NCBI GenBank assembly: GCA_050084985.1
Contig: JBITNC010000001.1
Coordinates: forward strand, 165,726,001-165,790,000
Length of the DNA stretch: 64,000 nucleotides
Direction of reading: 5' to 3'
Origin: Nageia nagi
Lineage: Eukaryota > Pinophyta
Below the pieces are notes generated by a model. That model was given only the letters and a program-made list of their open reading frames with translations, was not told the origin of the DNA and did no database searches. Position 1 is the first letter of the stretch; each line of letters opens with the position of its first letter. Below, piece by piece: positions 46,510-58,154 of this stretch. Both the position numbers and the translations under genes were made by a program.

Positions 46510-46790
46510 GATGAGGTGAGGATCCTCACTAGTTTTTCACACACCCAATCACTTGGGCTCATCTACTTAGAGCATCCATATGATGAAATAAGATGAGGAA
46601 GGTGAGTGAGGGTCCTTAGTAATTTTTCACATACCTAGTCACTTGGGTTAATCTACTAGAGATACCATATGATAAAATAAGATGAGGAAGGTGAGTGAGG
46701 ATCGTTAGTGGTTTTTCACACACCTAGTCACTTGGGCTCATTTGTTAGAGCACCCATATGATGAAATGAGATGAGGAAGGTGAAGGGTTT
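46510..46790. repeat. Tandem repeat, about 3.2 units of ~86 bp
   Basis: The landmarks gatgaggaaggtgagtgagg, tttttcacacacctagtcac, ttgggctcatctact and agagca-ccatatgatgaaat recur in order, with unit starts near 46510, 46592, 46681 and 46770. Copies are well conserved compared with the surrounding DNA, suggesting recent expansion. No reading frame persists. Confidence 0.8.
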
Positions 46791-46889
46791 ATTACACATA
46801 AGTGGTGAATTTACTAAGAAAACCATTACATAATACAATTTTTATGTTATTTATGGCCACATATCCCATTTGTTTAAATACTTTTATGG

Positions 46890-47190
46890 ATTCCTTTTCA
46901 TTGGATTAATGTGTATATATTATATTTTTTTAAATAGTTTTATGGATTCCTACAACCATTCCTTGCATATCCTAAAATAATTTTAATAATTGAAATTATT
47001 TTTTCATAATGCATTTTGCATACATGTCTATTAGGGTTATCATAATTTCATGGGAAAGAAATCCATATCTAGTTATTTATCCATATCTCGGATTTTGGTC
47101 ATAATGCATATCATCAAATAAAATCATTTTCATCTTAATGCTCCCATGTTTTGCATACATGTCTATCAAAGTTGCTATAATAATTGTAGG
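46890..47190 (-). pseudogene. PPR motif fragments
   Basis: On the minus strand 47185-47100 reads IATLIDMYAKHGSI followed by an LFDDM segment. 47045-46970 reads IMITLIDMYAKC. Both are the L-I-D-M-Y-A-K-x-G helix of plant PPR motifs followed by L-F-D/Q-x-M. Stops and gaps interrupt them. No longer PPR tract is present. Confidence 0.6.
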
Positions 47191-47309
47191 AGAAATAAAA
47201 CCATATTTAATTATCTAATTATTTAACAAGGAATATCCAATGCCCCATTTTTAAGCTACAAAAGTTGCACATATAGTCAAAATACAAATTTGGTCTAAAA
47301 CTAGTATGT

Positions 47310-47419
47310 ATACTCATACATATTTTTAAAGAAATAAGAAGAGTTTTTTATGGATATGATTTATTTTGATCCTTTATTTTGTGATACAATGTTTATACTT
47401 AGTCAATTTTGAATATTTT
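47310..47419 (+). mobile_element. LTR family X, plus copy, left fragment
   Basis: actcatacatatttttaaag, gaagagttttttatggatat and atttattttgatccttta match, in reverse orientation, the 5' part of the LTR at 16059-17499 (about 17370-17260). The copy is interrupted at 47419 by gypsy 4 and continues at 59387. The outer left end is not recognisable. Confidence 0.7.
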
Positions 47420-48645
47420 TGTGATGATCCAAATTGGACCTCCACTCAAAAATGTATAATTGCTACCCCAAAATCTTGACATTAGGACTAGAGAAATGAC
47501 AATGCACAACCAAACCCTCAAGGATGCAATGTTAGGTTTAGCACACCAATATTATATATACATAATGATAGTATGCCAACATGTGGCTTAAACATGTATT
47601 ATTCAATTAATCAACCAATATAACACCATTACATGATAAATACAAGCATGAATAACCATAATGATCCAATGCATGCATAAGATAAGTCAACAAAACATAA
47701 TATGAGATCCAATTTCCCTTTGTATGCATATTTATGATATGAAGCAATATAGAGCAATACCTAGCCTCTAGGAAAATCATGGGCTTCTCAAGAACCAAGC
47801 TGAACATAATGATGTCAATCTTCAATTAATGAACAAGCCTCAAAATCATGAGATAGATATACCTCCTCAGATATCAAATCTTCTCCACTAAAGGAGACCT
47901 TCTTGAAATCTAGTTGACCAACTAAATGGTAGAAGTAAACCCTTGGAATACCATGGAATGCAAAAAAATTCTCTACTAATACCATAGAAAGATAGGATCC
48001 CTTAGCCTAACTGCCCTTTATATGCTCCATATAAGAAGAGGTGCTTAGCACTGCTAAATGGTCCAATGGAAAAAAAGAGTAACAATAATCAAGTGTGTAC
48101 AATAATGAGGCTTAAGTATATATTTATACATTATCCCATCATGGTCCTATATAGAAATCATCACTTAACTCCTTCCTTCCAATGTTGGCCTCTTGGTGGC
48201 TCAGAATGTTTGATGTGGATGTCTAATGGCTAGACATGCCAATGTGGGGCCTCAGAGTACATTAAGTACCAATGCTTGGTCTAGGTGGTGCCACACATGC
48301 CCATGAGGTAAAAGGGGGATTATGTGGGGTATATGAGTCAAGATGGACCAACATGAGGGTGTGGGGTCCTCCCTAAGCTTGGTGCATACATACAAGTTAC
48401 CATCTAACATATAAATATACCTTGGGATTCCCAAAATCATTATCAAGATCTCCAAGCATCACAAATATTGCTAATCTAGCCTTAGGAGGGAGACATCCCA
48501 CTTGGGGCTCAAAGTGGGGTCCATTGACCCATTAAGTCTCTTATCCTAAGTTAAAACATAAATAATAATACATAAGAAGAGTATATTACAAGTGGATCCT
48601 TTCAAATCCCATAATTAATAAATGGAGGACAAGGGGAACATCATA
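47420..48645 (-). mobile_element. 3' LTR of gypsy 4
   Basis: It is about 1.23 kb and matches 58155-59386 along its whole length (shared: ggacctccactcaaaaatg, gatcctttcaaatcccataa). Its minus-strand start is TATGATGTTCCCC, with TG changed to TA. Confidence 0.85.
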
Positions 48646-48662
48646 AAGCCTCCCCTCTCAAG
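48646..48662 (-). promoter_or_regulatory. Polypurine tract of gypsy 4
   Basis: Minus strand CTTGAGAGGGGAGGCTT directly abuts the 3' LTR. It is the expected plus-strand DNA primer site. Confidence 0.75.
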
Positions 48663-49110
48663 ATTTTTTTCCCTCAACCAATTTAGTGCTATATGTGTAA
48701 GTATTTTTGCTCCTTCCCATGTTGAGTATTCATTTAGTAGGTCCTTCCATTTGATCAAGTACTCTTGAATCTATCTGGATCTTAACTTCCTAACCTGAGT
48801 CTCCAACACCCTCTTTGGGATCAGTAACAACCATCCTTCATCATCAAGTGGGGGGAGGATAGTGGATGAGATGTCCTATTTCCCCATTACCTTATTCAAG
48901 AGTGAGACATGGAAGGTTTTATGTATCTTGATTCCTTTTGAAAACTCCAACTCATAAGCAACATCTTCGATTCTACATAAGACCTTATACATTCTGAAGA
49001 ACCTTGGATGCAACTTCTCTACCTTCCACTTCTTGAGTGATGATTTTTGGAATGGATACAATAGTAAATACACCATATTTCCCACTTCAAAGCTCCCCTC
49101 TATCATGTGA
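48663..49110 (-). pseudogene. Gypsy 4 integrase C-terminus and chromodomain
   Basis: The open stretch 49106-48876 gives FEVGNMVYLLLYPFQKSSLK, then ELEFSKGIKIHKTFHVSLLN. After a TAG the frame continues to a chromodomain-like segment (RVLETQVRKLRSR, stop, IQEYLIKWKDLLNEYSTWEG) at about 48810-48690. Chromodomains at this position define chromoviruses and are thought to guide insertion to marked chromatin. The domain ends just before the polypurine tract. Confidence 0.85.
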
Positions 49111-50815
49111 TGATAATAGTACTTCTTCTACCAATTCTGAGCCATATGCAAGTTCTACTTTAGCACCTTCATAATGTCTTAGTACTCCTGCAAGAAATCA
49201 TTAGCCTTTGATGTCCTTCCTTAATAAAAAAATAGATATGTGAAGTTAGGAGAATCATAACCATATAAAGCTTGTAAAGGAGACATGTTAATTGACATAT
49301 GATGAGTGGTATTATAATAATAATATCCAACATGGAGCCACTTAACCCATGATTACTATTGTCCCATCACATAATATCTCAGATATCCCTCCACTCATTT
49401 GTTGATGATTTTCATCTTTCCATATGTCTATGGGTGGTAGTTGGTTCTAGGAGTGAGATTTGTACCACTCAATTGGACCAAATCCTACCAAAATAAAATT
49501 ATAAATTTGCTATCTTAATCACTCACTATTCTCTTGGGAAACCCATGTAGCCTAAAGATCTCCTAAAAGAATAAATTAGCTATCTGTGTAGGCATATGGG
49601 TGGTGGTGATGACAAGGAAGTGGGTAAACTTGGTGAGCATATCCACTACCACCAAGATACAATCCTTTCCTTGGGCCTTAGGTAGGAAAATGATGAAGTC
49701 CATGGATATATCTTCCTATTTTTGCTAAGGAATGGGCAATGGCTAAATTAACCCTCCAGGTTTCGTATGCTTCTCCTTATTTACCTAAAACTATGTACAC
49801 TATTGGATGTGCTTTAGGACATCTTGCCTGAGTCCCTTCTAGGTAAATCTCTCCCTCACTACTTGATAAGTATTTGTGATGCCTAGGTATCCTACTAGGG
49901 GGTATTTTGGAGTGCATGCAATACCTTCTTCCTAATCTCATACATTAGGATTAAGAAGATCTAATTTCACTTCAAGGTTAGCCCCTTCTTGACTACATAC
50001 CTATTTATCTTCACCACCCCACTAAGAATACTAGAAGCAAACTCATCTTGAGTATATTTAACCATGACTTATTTCTTCTAATCAAGTGTGATAAAGGAGA
50101 GAGAATAGAAAGAGGAATTCCTATATAGTGCATCTATTGTTGTATTCTTCTTCCCCTTGATATACTAGATCTTAAAATAAAATGATTGGATGATCACTTT
50201 GAATGATGAAGGGCCCAAAAACCAAGTATAGTTTGAACCTCTCTAGTGTATGCATAATGACCAACATCTATTTGTCATAGATGTTGAAACTCTACTCTAT
50301 GCTAGATAAATTTTGGATCTCAAATGCAATTGATTTCCCATTTTGCCTTAACATAACTCTAACACCCAACTTGGAGGCATCATACTCCATGGTGAAGGGT
50401 ACTAAGAAATATGCTATGACAAAATAGGGTAAAGTACACATGAACTTATTGAGCCTCTCAAAGGCTTCATAAGCCTTACTACTCCAAATAAATGCATCCT
50501 TCTTAGTTAGTTGTGTAAGGAGGGCAACTAGTTGGGAGAAACCTCAAATGAATCATCGATAGTAGTTACATAACCCTAAAAAACCTCTCAACTATGTGAG
50601 GGATGTGGGGGCTAGCCATTCTTGGATGGTAACTATCTTCTACTTATATACCTTAACTCCCTCATGGGTGATGACATGCCCTAGGTATAATATGTCTATC
50701 ATACCAAACTCACACTTAGATAGCTTGGCATAAAACTTTTATTATTATAGTATTCTCAAAACATGATCCAAATGGTAGAGGTATTCCTCCCATGTCCTAT
50801 TGTACACTAAGATAT
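49111..50815 (-). pseudogene. Gypsy 4 integrase core, RNase H and RT 3' end
   Basis: Minus-strand order from 50815: HVLRIL then FYAKLSKCEFGMIDILYLGH (RT thumb/connection, 50760-50660). Next is the LRGFLGLCNYYR segment and RNase H (FTMEYDASKLGVRVMLRQNG), followed by integrase. In the integrase core the segment corresponding to G-Q-x-E is GKMK at about 49410, so the catalytic Glu is Lys. Stops are frequent. The 5' part of RT lies beyond gypsy 5 at 56963. Confidence 0.8.
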
Positions 50816-51531
50816 ATGATCTATAGTCATCAAATGCTTATAACATACTTGGATCCTCACTTACAGATTCAAACATAAATAGTTAACCATTATGAGATCA
50901 TACAAATTGCATATAAATTTAAAAAATGCATAATGTGAATCACAAACTAGCAATCCAAACCACACAACAAGATCAACACAATGATTTTACCCTAGTTCAC
51001 TCAATGTGGGCTAATCTTGCATGGAATTGGAGCCTTCTCTTCTCATTTTCTATGGATATTACAATATTACATACATAAAGAAATACCATCAACATAACGG
51101 TAATACAATCTCCTAATTACTACAATCTCCTATAGTAAGAAACAATATCAAAACTATAATAATTCTAGAATGACTCTTGGTCTTCCTTCAAACTATTATA
51201 ATTATAAAATTCAAAAACTCTACAATCCTCTCTCATTGATAATAAATAATGAGATACACCATTAAGTAAGCCTCCAAAAAACTCTAAAATATTAGCTAAG
51301 GAACTTGAACCACTTAGTCTCCTAAAATACCAATGTCTCTTCAAATGCCCTTACTGACTCATCAAGGTGCACATTGTTAGCAACCTAAAATCAACAATTT
51401 TCAAGCCATTGGTAGCCTAACATTTAATGCCAAAATACTCCATATTTTGATCTTTGGTCTATCTCTAAGCACATCTACTTTTGGATTGAGTATTGCTCTT
51501 GAAAAGATAACCTAACACATGATCCAATTCA
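50816..51531 (-). mobile_element. 3' LTR of gypsy 5
   Basis: It matches 56213-56929 (shared: acttggatcctcacttacag versus acttggatcctcacttatag, and gttaaccattatgag). On the minus strand it begins TGAATTGGATC after a purine-rich gggga tract (about 51540-51550). Confidence 0.85.
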
Positions 51532-51960
51532 GATCACAACTCCCCAATGGAGAAGTATTTGGTCCCATAAATGAATATATGAGGATATAATAGACCTATC
51601 CATCCACTTGGATTTATTAAGCTTCCATCCTTTCAATCCAACCAACCATATCTCTATCTCACCTCTTCTTGCAGCACGAATCTTATTTTGCAATATGGAA
51701 TCCTCCTTGAGTTCATCCATAATATTAGGAGCTAATTCATCAAGAGATGGCAAAATTTGATCTAAACCTACTTCATCTTCAGTCAACATAGATGGATCAT
51801 ATAATTTCAAATACTCAACATTCACAACTAAATACATGTTCATATATTCCAATAGATTCAATCTAAATGCATTCTCACTTACTTGGTCCATAATCTCAAA
51901 TGGTCCATACCTTATAGGTTTCATCTTCTTAGCTGGTTCTTACAACCTCTCTTTACTAAA
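51532..51960 (-). pseudogene. Gypsy 5 integrase C-terminal region
   Basis: A 131-codon open frame (51924-51529) reads KPIRYGPFEIMDQVSENAFR, then LNLLEYMNMYLVVNVEYLKL, and a hydrophilic tail. It is the post-core segment of gypsy integrases without a recognisable chromodomain. It ends at the 3' LTR. Confidence 0.8.
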
Positions 51961-52850
51961 ATGCAACTAAACATGGTCTCCCACATGAAATTTATAGTCA
52001 AGTCTATGTTTATCATGTCTCATCTTGTACTTGGCTTGGCTTGTCTCATTATGCTATTGGACTTTCAAATGAATTTGCCTAATCTTTTCAACAAATTTTT
52101 AGATTGATTTTGTTCTTTATAAAGTGAATCTTCTTCATCCCTTTATTGCCCAAATACACAATCAAAAGGTGAAGGTGGTAAATAACCAAAATAAGTCTCA
52201 AATGACTCTTATTAATGGAATAATGAATTACCCTATTGTATGCATGTTAGATATATTCAAGATATTCATCCCAAGACTTAGGATGCTCACCATAATAACC
52301 TCTCAAGAGTTCAACTATTGTCCTATTTACCACCTTGATTTTTCCATCCATTTGTGGATGAAAGGTAGTACTTCTTTTCAACCTTGTATCCATATTTTCC
52401 CATAAATATATGCAAAACTTGCCCAAAAATCTACTATCTCTATCTAAAACAATAGAATTAGGCAATCCAAAATGAACCCAAACATGAGAAAAGAATAAAT
52501 TTGTAGCATCTTACACTATTATAGTATTTTTACATGGAATCAAAACACACATATTACTAAATCTATTCACAACAACAAATAAATAGTCACGACCCTTCTT
52601 AGTCATAGGCAATCCTCCTATAGAATCCATTTAGATACACTCCCATGGATGTGAAGGTACTAGAAGTGGTTGATACAAATCCAATTTCTTGTTACTTGGC
52701 TTTCTAGTGTAACACATAGAACACCCCTTTATGTACTTGATAACTTGATCTTGCATCTTTGGCCAATATGCATACCTTTGCAAATTATACAATATCTTTC
52801 TAAACTCAAAATGTCCTACAATCTTTGAATTATGTACTATAGGTAACATA
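51961..52850 (-). pseudogene. Gypsy 5 integrase
   Basis: The zinc-binding part (52849-52631) has GHFEFRKILYNLQRYAYWPK and CSMCYTRK. The core (52465-52247) shows SIVLDRDSRFLGKF (second catalytic Asp) and STTFHPQMDGKIKVVNRT. There the usual G-Q-x-E reads GKIK, so the catalytic Glu is Lys. Stops separate the pieces. Confidence 0.85.
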
Positions 52851-53175
52851 ATGCATAAAAATGATAAATAAGTCCATTTTGTTAATGAAATTCATTCAAA
52901 ACACCCTCATACTTGGACCTAGATGAAGATAATTGCTCATACACCTCTTTGAAGGTTGGATCCTGCACATAAGCCTCTTTAAATGACTCAAACATAAAAA
53001 GAAGAAATTTTAGCATTGAGAGAGAACTCACTTGACTCTATTTGCATATCACTAATAGTACAAAATGAGTATTGCATACTGATAATGATGTGGAATCTAT
53101 AGTTACAAGTGATCTAGAAATCATGTCAGCAACCTTATTCTATATTCCTTTCTTATACTTGATTACTAGATAAAA

Positions 53176-53460
53176 TTATTCTAGAAAATCCATCCATCTA
53201 TAGTGTCTAGTTTGTTGCAATTTTGATTGTGTTTGTAAATATTTTAACGGTTGATCAATATGAATGATTGTTTCTTTTCCCATTAAGTAATGTTTCCACT
53301 TTTTAATAGCTTGAACCAATACATACATTTTCTTATCATAAGTAGGATAATTCAACATAGTCGTGCTAAAATTTTTAGAATGATAGCAAATTAGTTTATC
53401 TTCTTGTAATAAAATGGCTCTCATGGCATAGTCACTTGCATTAGTATCCACTTCAAATGG
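53176..53460 (-). pseudogene. Gypsy 5 RNase H
   Basis: The open frame 53451-53176 reads MDTNASDYAMRAILLQEDKL (first Asp in D-T-N-A-S) and YPTYDKKMYVLVQAIKKWKH. The usual Glu of Y-D-K-E is Lys here. It ends with LQQTRHYRWMDFLE, the RNase H/integrase linker. Confidence 0.85.
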
Positions 53461-53463
53461 CTT

Positions 53464-54420
53464 CTACAAATTAGGAAGTGCTAGCATAGGTGCACTAATA
53501 ATCTTTTGCTTCAAAGTGTCAAAAGATATTTTTTGTTGTTTCCTCCATTGGAAAACTTGCCTCTTTCTAGTTACATCATGTAAAGGTGAAGCAATATGAG
53601 AAATATTAACAGTAAACATTTCCAAATATTGGACAACACCTAATAAATTCCTTACTTTAGTTACATTAGATGACCTTGGCCAATCTACTATAGTACTTAC
53701 TTTACAAGGATCTATCTTAAGTTGCCTATGACCAATAACATGGGCCAAATACACCAAAGACTCTTTGCCAAGCTCACATTTTAAATGTTTCAATAACAAC
53801 TTCTACCTATTCAAAGTTTGAAACACTTTTATAAGATGTACAACATGTTCTTCCCAAGTATAAATATAAACAAGAATATCATCCAAGTATATAACAATAA
53901 AAGAATCAATAAATGGATGAAGTACATCATTCATTACCCTCATGAAAGTGGTTGGTGCATTGCACAAACCAAATGGAAAAACAAGCCACTCAAATAGGCC
54001 TTATCTTGGAAGCAATCTTCCAAATGTCCTCTTCCTTGATCTAACTTGGTGATATCCACTCCTTAAGTCCAATTTTGTGAAGAATTTTGCCCCTTAAAAT
54101 TGATCCAAAAGATCATTTATCTGAGGCAAAGGATAGCAATTTTTTATGGTGATTTTATTTAGTACTCTATATTCAATGCACATTCTCCAAGTTTGATCCT
54201 TCTTAGAAACCAAAACAATAGGTGATGTACTTGTTCTACTCATACTTTGATCAACTAATTCCTAAATCTACCTCCTTATCTCCCCTTGCTCCAAAATTGA
54301 TTACTAATACAAAGATATATTAGGAAATGAAGCATCAGGAAACAAATGAATATCATGTTCTATATTTAGCATAGGAGGTAATCCCTATGGATCTAGAAAT
54401 AAGTCAATAAAATCCTAAAC
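53464..54420 (-). pseudogene. Gypsy 5 reverse transcriptase
   Basis: The minus strand from about 54250 gives [20 protein letters not shown], then [32 protein letters not shown] and the catalytic [10 protein letters not shown] (about 53880-53850) with Y-L-D-D intact. 53799-53464 is open and covers the connection domain (YLAHVIGHRQLKIDPCKVST). A frameshift lies near 54010. Confidence 0.85.
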
Positions 54421-54426
54421 CAAATT

Positions 54427-54960
54427 CTACATTTGTTCCCCTCTTTTACATGCTATTGGTAGCCTAAAATTAGTATTACATACCATTGACAACATGAGAT
54501 TCACCTCACCCAAGGCTCCTATTTTCACCATGATCATAACAAAATTTTTAGAAGCATTTATAATATGTTTTACTTGAATAGCAATTACCAAAGGTAACTT
54601 TTTCTTTATTTTATGTGCACTAGATAGAAACATCTTTCCATCCTTCACCAATCCTAACTTGTTCAATCTTTTGTAATAAATACCATTTTTATCTAACATA
54701 TAAGGGTTACTAAGAATAACACCACAAATATCTAAAGAAACAACATCAACCACAACTTTATCAATGTACTTTGCACAAATATCAAATATCAACTTACATT
54801 GTTTAGTGACTTGCAAACTAGCATTGTGATGCACCGAACCCAAAGGATATGGATTTGGATGGTTGAAAGTTTCCAATCCTAAATTACTTACCATAATCTT
54901 TGAAATCAAATTTGCTTAAGAACCTAGATCAATAATGTAGTCTACCTTGGTTTTATTGAT
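54427..54960 (-). pseudogene. Gypsy 5 protease region
   Basis: Just before the open frame 54909-54427, sequence reads VDYIIDLGS then stop then ANLISK, the retropepsin segment with D-L-G in place of D-S/T-G. The open frame continues with PYPLGSVHHNASLQVTKQCK and VVSLDICGVILSNPYMLDKN, typical of this gypsy group. Confidence 0.8.
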
Positions 54961-55040
54961 TTAAATTTTGAGGTTTAATAATTGAATCCTTTGCTCTTCA
55001 ATGTCTTGAGGTTATTCAACCTTTTGAATGGCTAAACAAT

Positions 55041-56150
55041 TTACTCTCTCATCAACATCTGAACTACCCTCAATATCATCACATCTAATAACCATAGCAT
55101 TATTTTTCTCCTTATTCTTATTCTTATATGAATGTAATTTTGGATGTAATTTCCAACATTTATCATCAACATGACCATCTTCATCACAATTACTACAATG
55201 CCTACCATCACCTTCTTTCTTTGAAATATTAGTGGTCTTAGTTTCTTGCTTACCTTTCCCTTTATCTTGAGATTTACCTTTCTCTTGTCCTCCCCTTGAA
55301 TTAGAAGCCTTCTTGGATTCATCATATTGTTTCCTTTCTTTACCATCCTCCTAAGTATTGTGCTTGAATGCATACTTGATCAAGATTAGTAGGATTAAAG
55401 AACATGATAGTCTTTTATAGATGACTATGTAAACCTCTAATGTACTTCATTAAAGTTTGAATATATTTTAGTAAAACCCCAATCAAAGTAGCTTGTTTCC
55501 TAAATTTTGTAGTGTATTATTGAAAATTTTTCCTTCTTTATGTTCTAAAGAATTTCCATTCCATAAATTATTTATTATGATGTCCTAAAGGATAGAATTG
55601 ATCTCTTAACAACTCCTTAAATTCATTCTAAGAAAATATTTCCAATAAGTGTTCATATTTAAGAGTTTCTACATATATTTCCCACCAAACTAAAGCATGT
55701 CCACTCATATTTAATCTAGCAAAAGATATTTTATCAACATAATTTATAACACCATGAATTTGGAAATAAACCTCCAATTATTTCAACCAATTGTTCACCT
55801 TTTCTGCATCAACCTCTCCTCCAAAAGTAGGAATGTCCACTTTGGCCTCTACCTTGAATGGAAATATATTTGATAAACATGATGAATCAAGTATCCCAAC
55901 TACATCATGATATATCTGATTGATATTTGCATTTACCCCAGTAGGAAATAACTCAACCAAACAAGCTAAATGATTCTCCATTGCCATGAATCTCCTTTGA
56001 AAATTTGTATCTATCATGGTACAAATAGTAGACTGTTGCTCCTCCACATTATCCATTTTAGTTGCTCTACCCTTTTGACCAATCTTAAGATCCTTTGGAA
56101 TTAAGTTTGATCTTTGAGATCTCCTTCCAAACATAAAAAAATACATCACT
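55041..56150 (-). pseudogene. Gypsy 5 gag with intact CCHC knuckle
   Basis: The N-terminal open frame is 56149-55778, ending VDIPTFGGEVDAEKVNNWLK, the start of the capsid core. The rest of capsid (ARLNMSGHALVWWEIYV) lies at about 55735-55680. A zinc knuckle CSNCDEDGHVDDKC is encoded at 55196-55156 and has all four C-x2-C-x4-H-x4-C ligands. Stops interrupt the capsid. The first Met lies about 55 bp from the priming site. Confidence 0.8.
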
Positions 56151-56198
56151 AGTAGCCTAAAAAACCTAAACTTTTGGCCCTAAATTTTATGCATACAA

Positions 56199-56210
56199 TC
56201 TCTGATACCA
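56199..56210 (-). promoter_or_regulatory. tRNA-iMet primer-binding site of gypsy 5
   Basis: Minus strand TGGTATCAGAGA lies two bases inside the LTR end at 56213. It matches the classic plant initiator-tRNA-Met site TGGTATCAGAGC over 11 of 12 bases. Confidence 0.85.
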
Positions 56211-56212
56211 CA

Positions 56213-56929
56213 TGATCTATAATCATCAGATGCTTATTAAATACTTGGATCCTCACTTATAGATTCAAATGAAAATAGTTAACCATTATGAGTTCATAAA
56301 AATTGCATATAAATTTAAAAATTGCATAATATAAATCAAAAAATAGCAATCTCAAACATACAACAAGATCAACACAATAATTTTACCCTGGTTCACCCAA
56401 TGTGGGCTAATCTAGCATGGAATTAGAGCCTTATCTTCTCATTATATACGAAAATTACAATATTACATGCATAGAGAGATACCATCAACATAATGAAAAT
56501 ACAATCTCCTACAATTACTGCAATCTCCTATAGCAAGAAGAAATAATCTCATAACTACAATTCTAGAATGAGTCTTGGTCTTCCTTCAAACTATTACTAT
56601 TCTAAAATCCCAAAACTCTATAATCCTCTCTCATTGAGAATCAATAATAAGTTATGTCATTAAATAAGCCTCCAAAACACTTTAAAATATTGATCAAGGA
56701 ATGTAAATTGCTCAATCTACTAAAACACCAATGTTTCTTCAAATGCCCCTACTAACTCATCAAGGTGCACATCATTAGTAGCCTAAAATTAGCAATTTAC
56801 AAGCCATTGGTGGCTTAAAATTGAATGCCAAAAAACTCCAAATTTTGGTGTTCAATCTATCTCCAAGCACATATACCTCTAGATTGAGTATTGCTCCTAA
56901 AAAGACAACCTGATACATGATTTAATTTA
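56213..56929 (-). mobile_element. 5' LTR of gypsy 5
   Basis: About 717 bp, partner of 50816-51531. It is bordered by the priming site on one side and by gypsy 4 RT sequence on the other. Confidence 0.85.
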
Positions 56930-56934
56930 GATAA

Positions 56935-57430
56935 TATCATTAAAGAATACCAACATGAACTTCTACAACTGATCCCTAGAAACCTTATTCATGGTTGAAT
57001 GGAATGTAGATAGTGCATTAGTCAATTCAAATGGCATCACCAATAATTCAAAATGACCATAATGGTACCCAAAAGCCATTTTATGGATTTTGTCCTCTTT
57101 CATCATGATATAATGATACCTAGACCTCAAATCAATTTTGAAAAAGTACTTAGCTCCATGTAATTCATCAATGAGATCATACACCCTCATAATCAGATAT
57201 CTATTCTTGATGGTTTTCTTATTGAACCACCTATAGTCTATGCACATCCTCATCATCCCATCCTTTTTTATTAACACCACATGAGAGGTAAATATATTGG
57301 AACTAGGATAAATGAATCCCATATCTACTAACTCCTTAATTATCTTCTCTATCTCATCCTTGTGCACCTTGAGATGCCTGTAGGGAATGACCACGACTAG
57401 TTCTACTCCTATTTCTCGTTCTACCATATT
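56935..57430 (-). pseudogene. Gypsy 4 reverse transcriptase, 5' part
   Basis: The open frame 57427-56963 (154 codons) starts with a protease-RT lead-in. It continues IKKLVDMGFIYPS-like text, SHVVLIKKDGMMRMCIDYRW, YFFKIDLRSRYHYIMMKEDK and FELLVMPFELTNALSTFHST. After a TAG the box reads KFMLVFFNDI, so the Y-x-D-D equivalent is F-F-N-D with the first Asp lost. Gypsy 5 is inserted right after it; the remainder is at 50815 and below. Confidence 0.85.
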
Positions 57431-58140
57431 CTCAAACCCTATAGACTATGAAAAGCCATTGGATATATTGTTGAAAATGTTTGAATACTAATACATGATG
57501 CATTGGATCTTATATTGATACTCCTTAGGCTCCCCAATGTGCAACATGGGGCCTCTATTTTCTATGATGAAGATATAGGCACATTCTACATCTTTCTTTT
57601 AGATAATGGCATCCATTCTTTTAGCCTATATCTCCATTGCAATGGCATCCAACTAGCCACTAGTAGCACTAGATTGAAGCATTAACTTTCTTTTGCCCTT
57701 CTTCTTCCATTCCAACATTATTTCCTCCTCTCTAACCCCTTCTAGTCTAGACATTAAGGTTTTCACTAGATCCAACCCTCCAACATTAGCCTTCTACCAA
57801 GATACCACTCCATACCCCAATATATCATGGTATATATGGAAAGTAACATCTCTTTGGAATTCTTTAGTGGTACCTTGATAGATCTAGAGCAAGATCTCAA
57901 TCCTTAGTGATGTCTTGTATGTTGGTATAGATCTAGGCTACCATGCTTCCCCTTTCTTATTATTCATCCTCTCTACATGCCATTCTCCCAAGAACTAGAT
58001 GAGATTCTCCATTTCCTCTAGAGGAATCTTTTATTATTTAAATATTTAAATCAATTGGTAAAAAACCCTTTGGCCATACTTATACATCTTCACTCTAACT
58101 GTAGATTTGGCCTCCATTCCCTTAGGTGGCAAGATCTTGG
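57431..58140 (-). pseudogene. Gypsy 4 gag/protease remnant, shortened
   Basis: Only about 700 bp separate the RT frame from the priming site, where a full gag plus protease normally takes over 1.5 kb. Minus-strand fragments (PPKGMEAKSTVRVKMYKYGQ; MENLI...FLGEWHVERMN) are not clearly Gag. An internal deletion is therefore inferred. Confidence 0.5.
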
Positions 58141-58152
58141 GCTTTGATACCA
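58141..58152 (-). promoter_or_regulatory. tRNA-iMet primer-binding site of gypsy 4
   Basis: Minus strand TGGTATCAAAGC, two bases inside the LTR at 58155, differs from the initiator tRNA-Met site by one G-to-A change. Confidence 0.8.
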
Positions 58153-58154
58153 CA

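Larger units (their letters stand above)
50816..56929 (-). mobile_element. Gypsy 5: minus-strand element nested in gypsy 4 RT
   Basis: The LTRs are 50816-51531 and 56213-56929. A tRNA-Met priming site lies beside the right LTR. Gag, zinc knuckle, protease, RT, RNase H and integrase run on the minus strand between them. Flanks are gatat (50811-50815) and gataa (56930-56934), a 4/5 target duplication. Removing the element rejoins gypsy 4 RT in frame just after its catalytic box (FFND / ILVYNRTWEEY). It is the most complete element in the window, although full of stops. Confidence 0.9.

Noticed and set aside
52124-52405. 93-codon plus-strand frame
   Set aside because: Shadow of the minus-strand gypsy 5 integrase.
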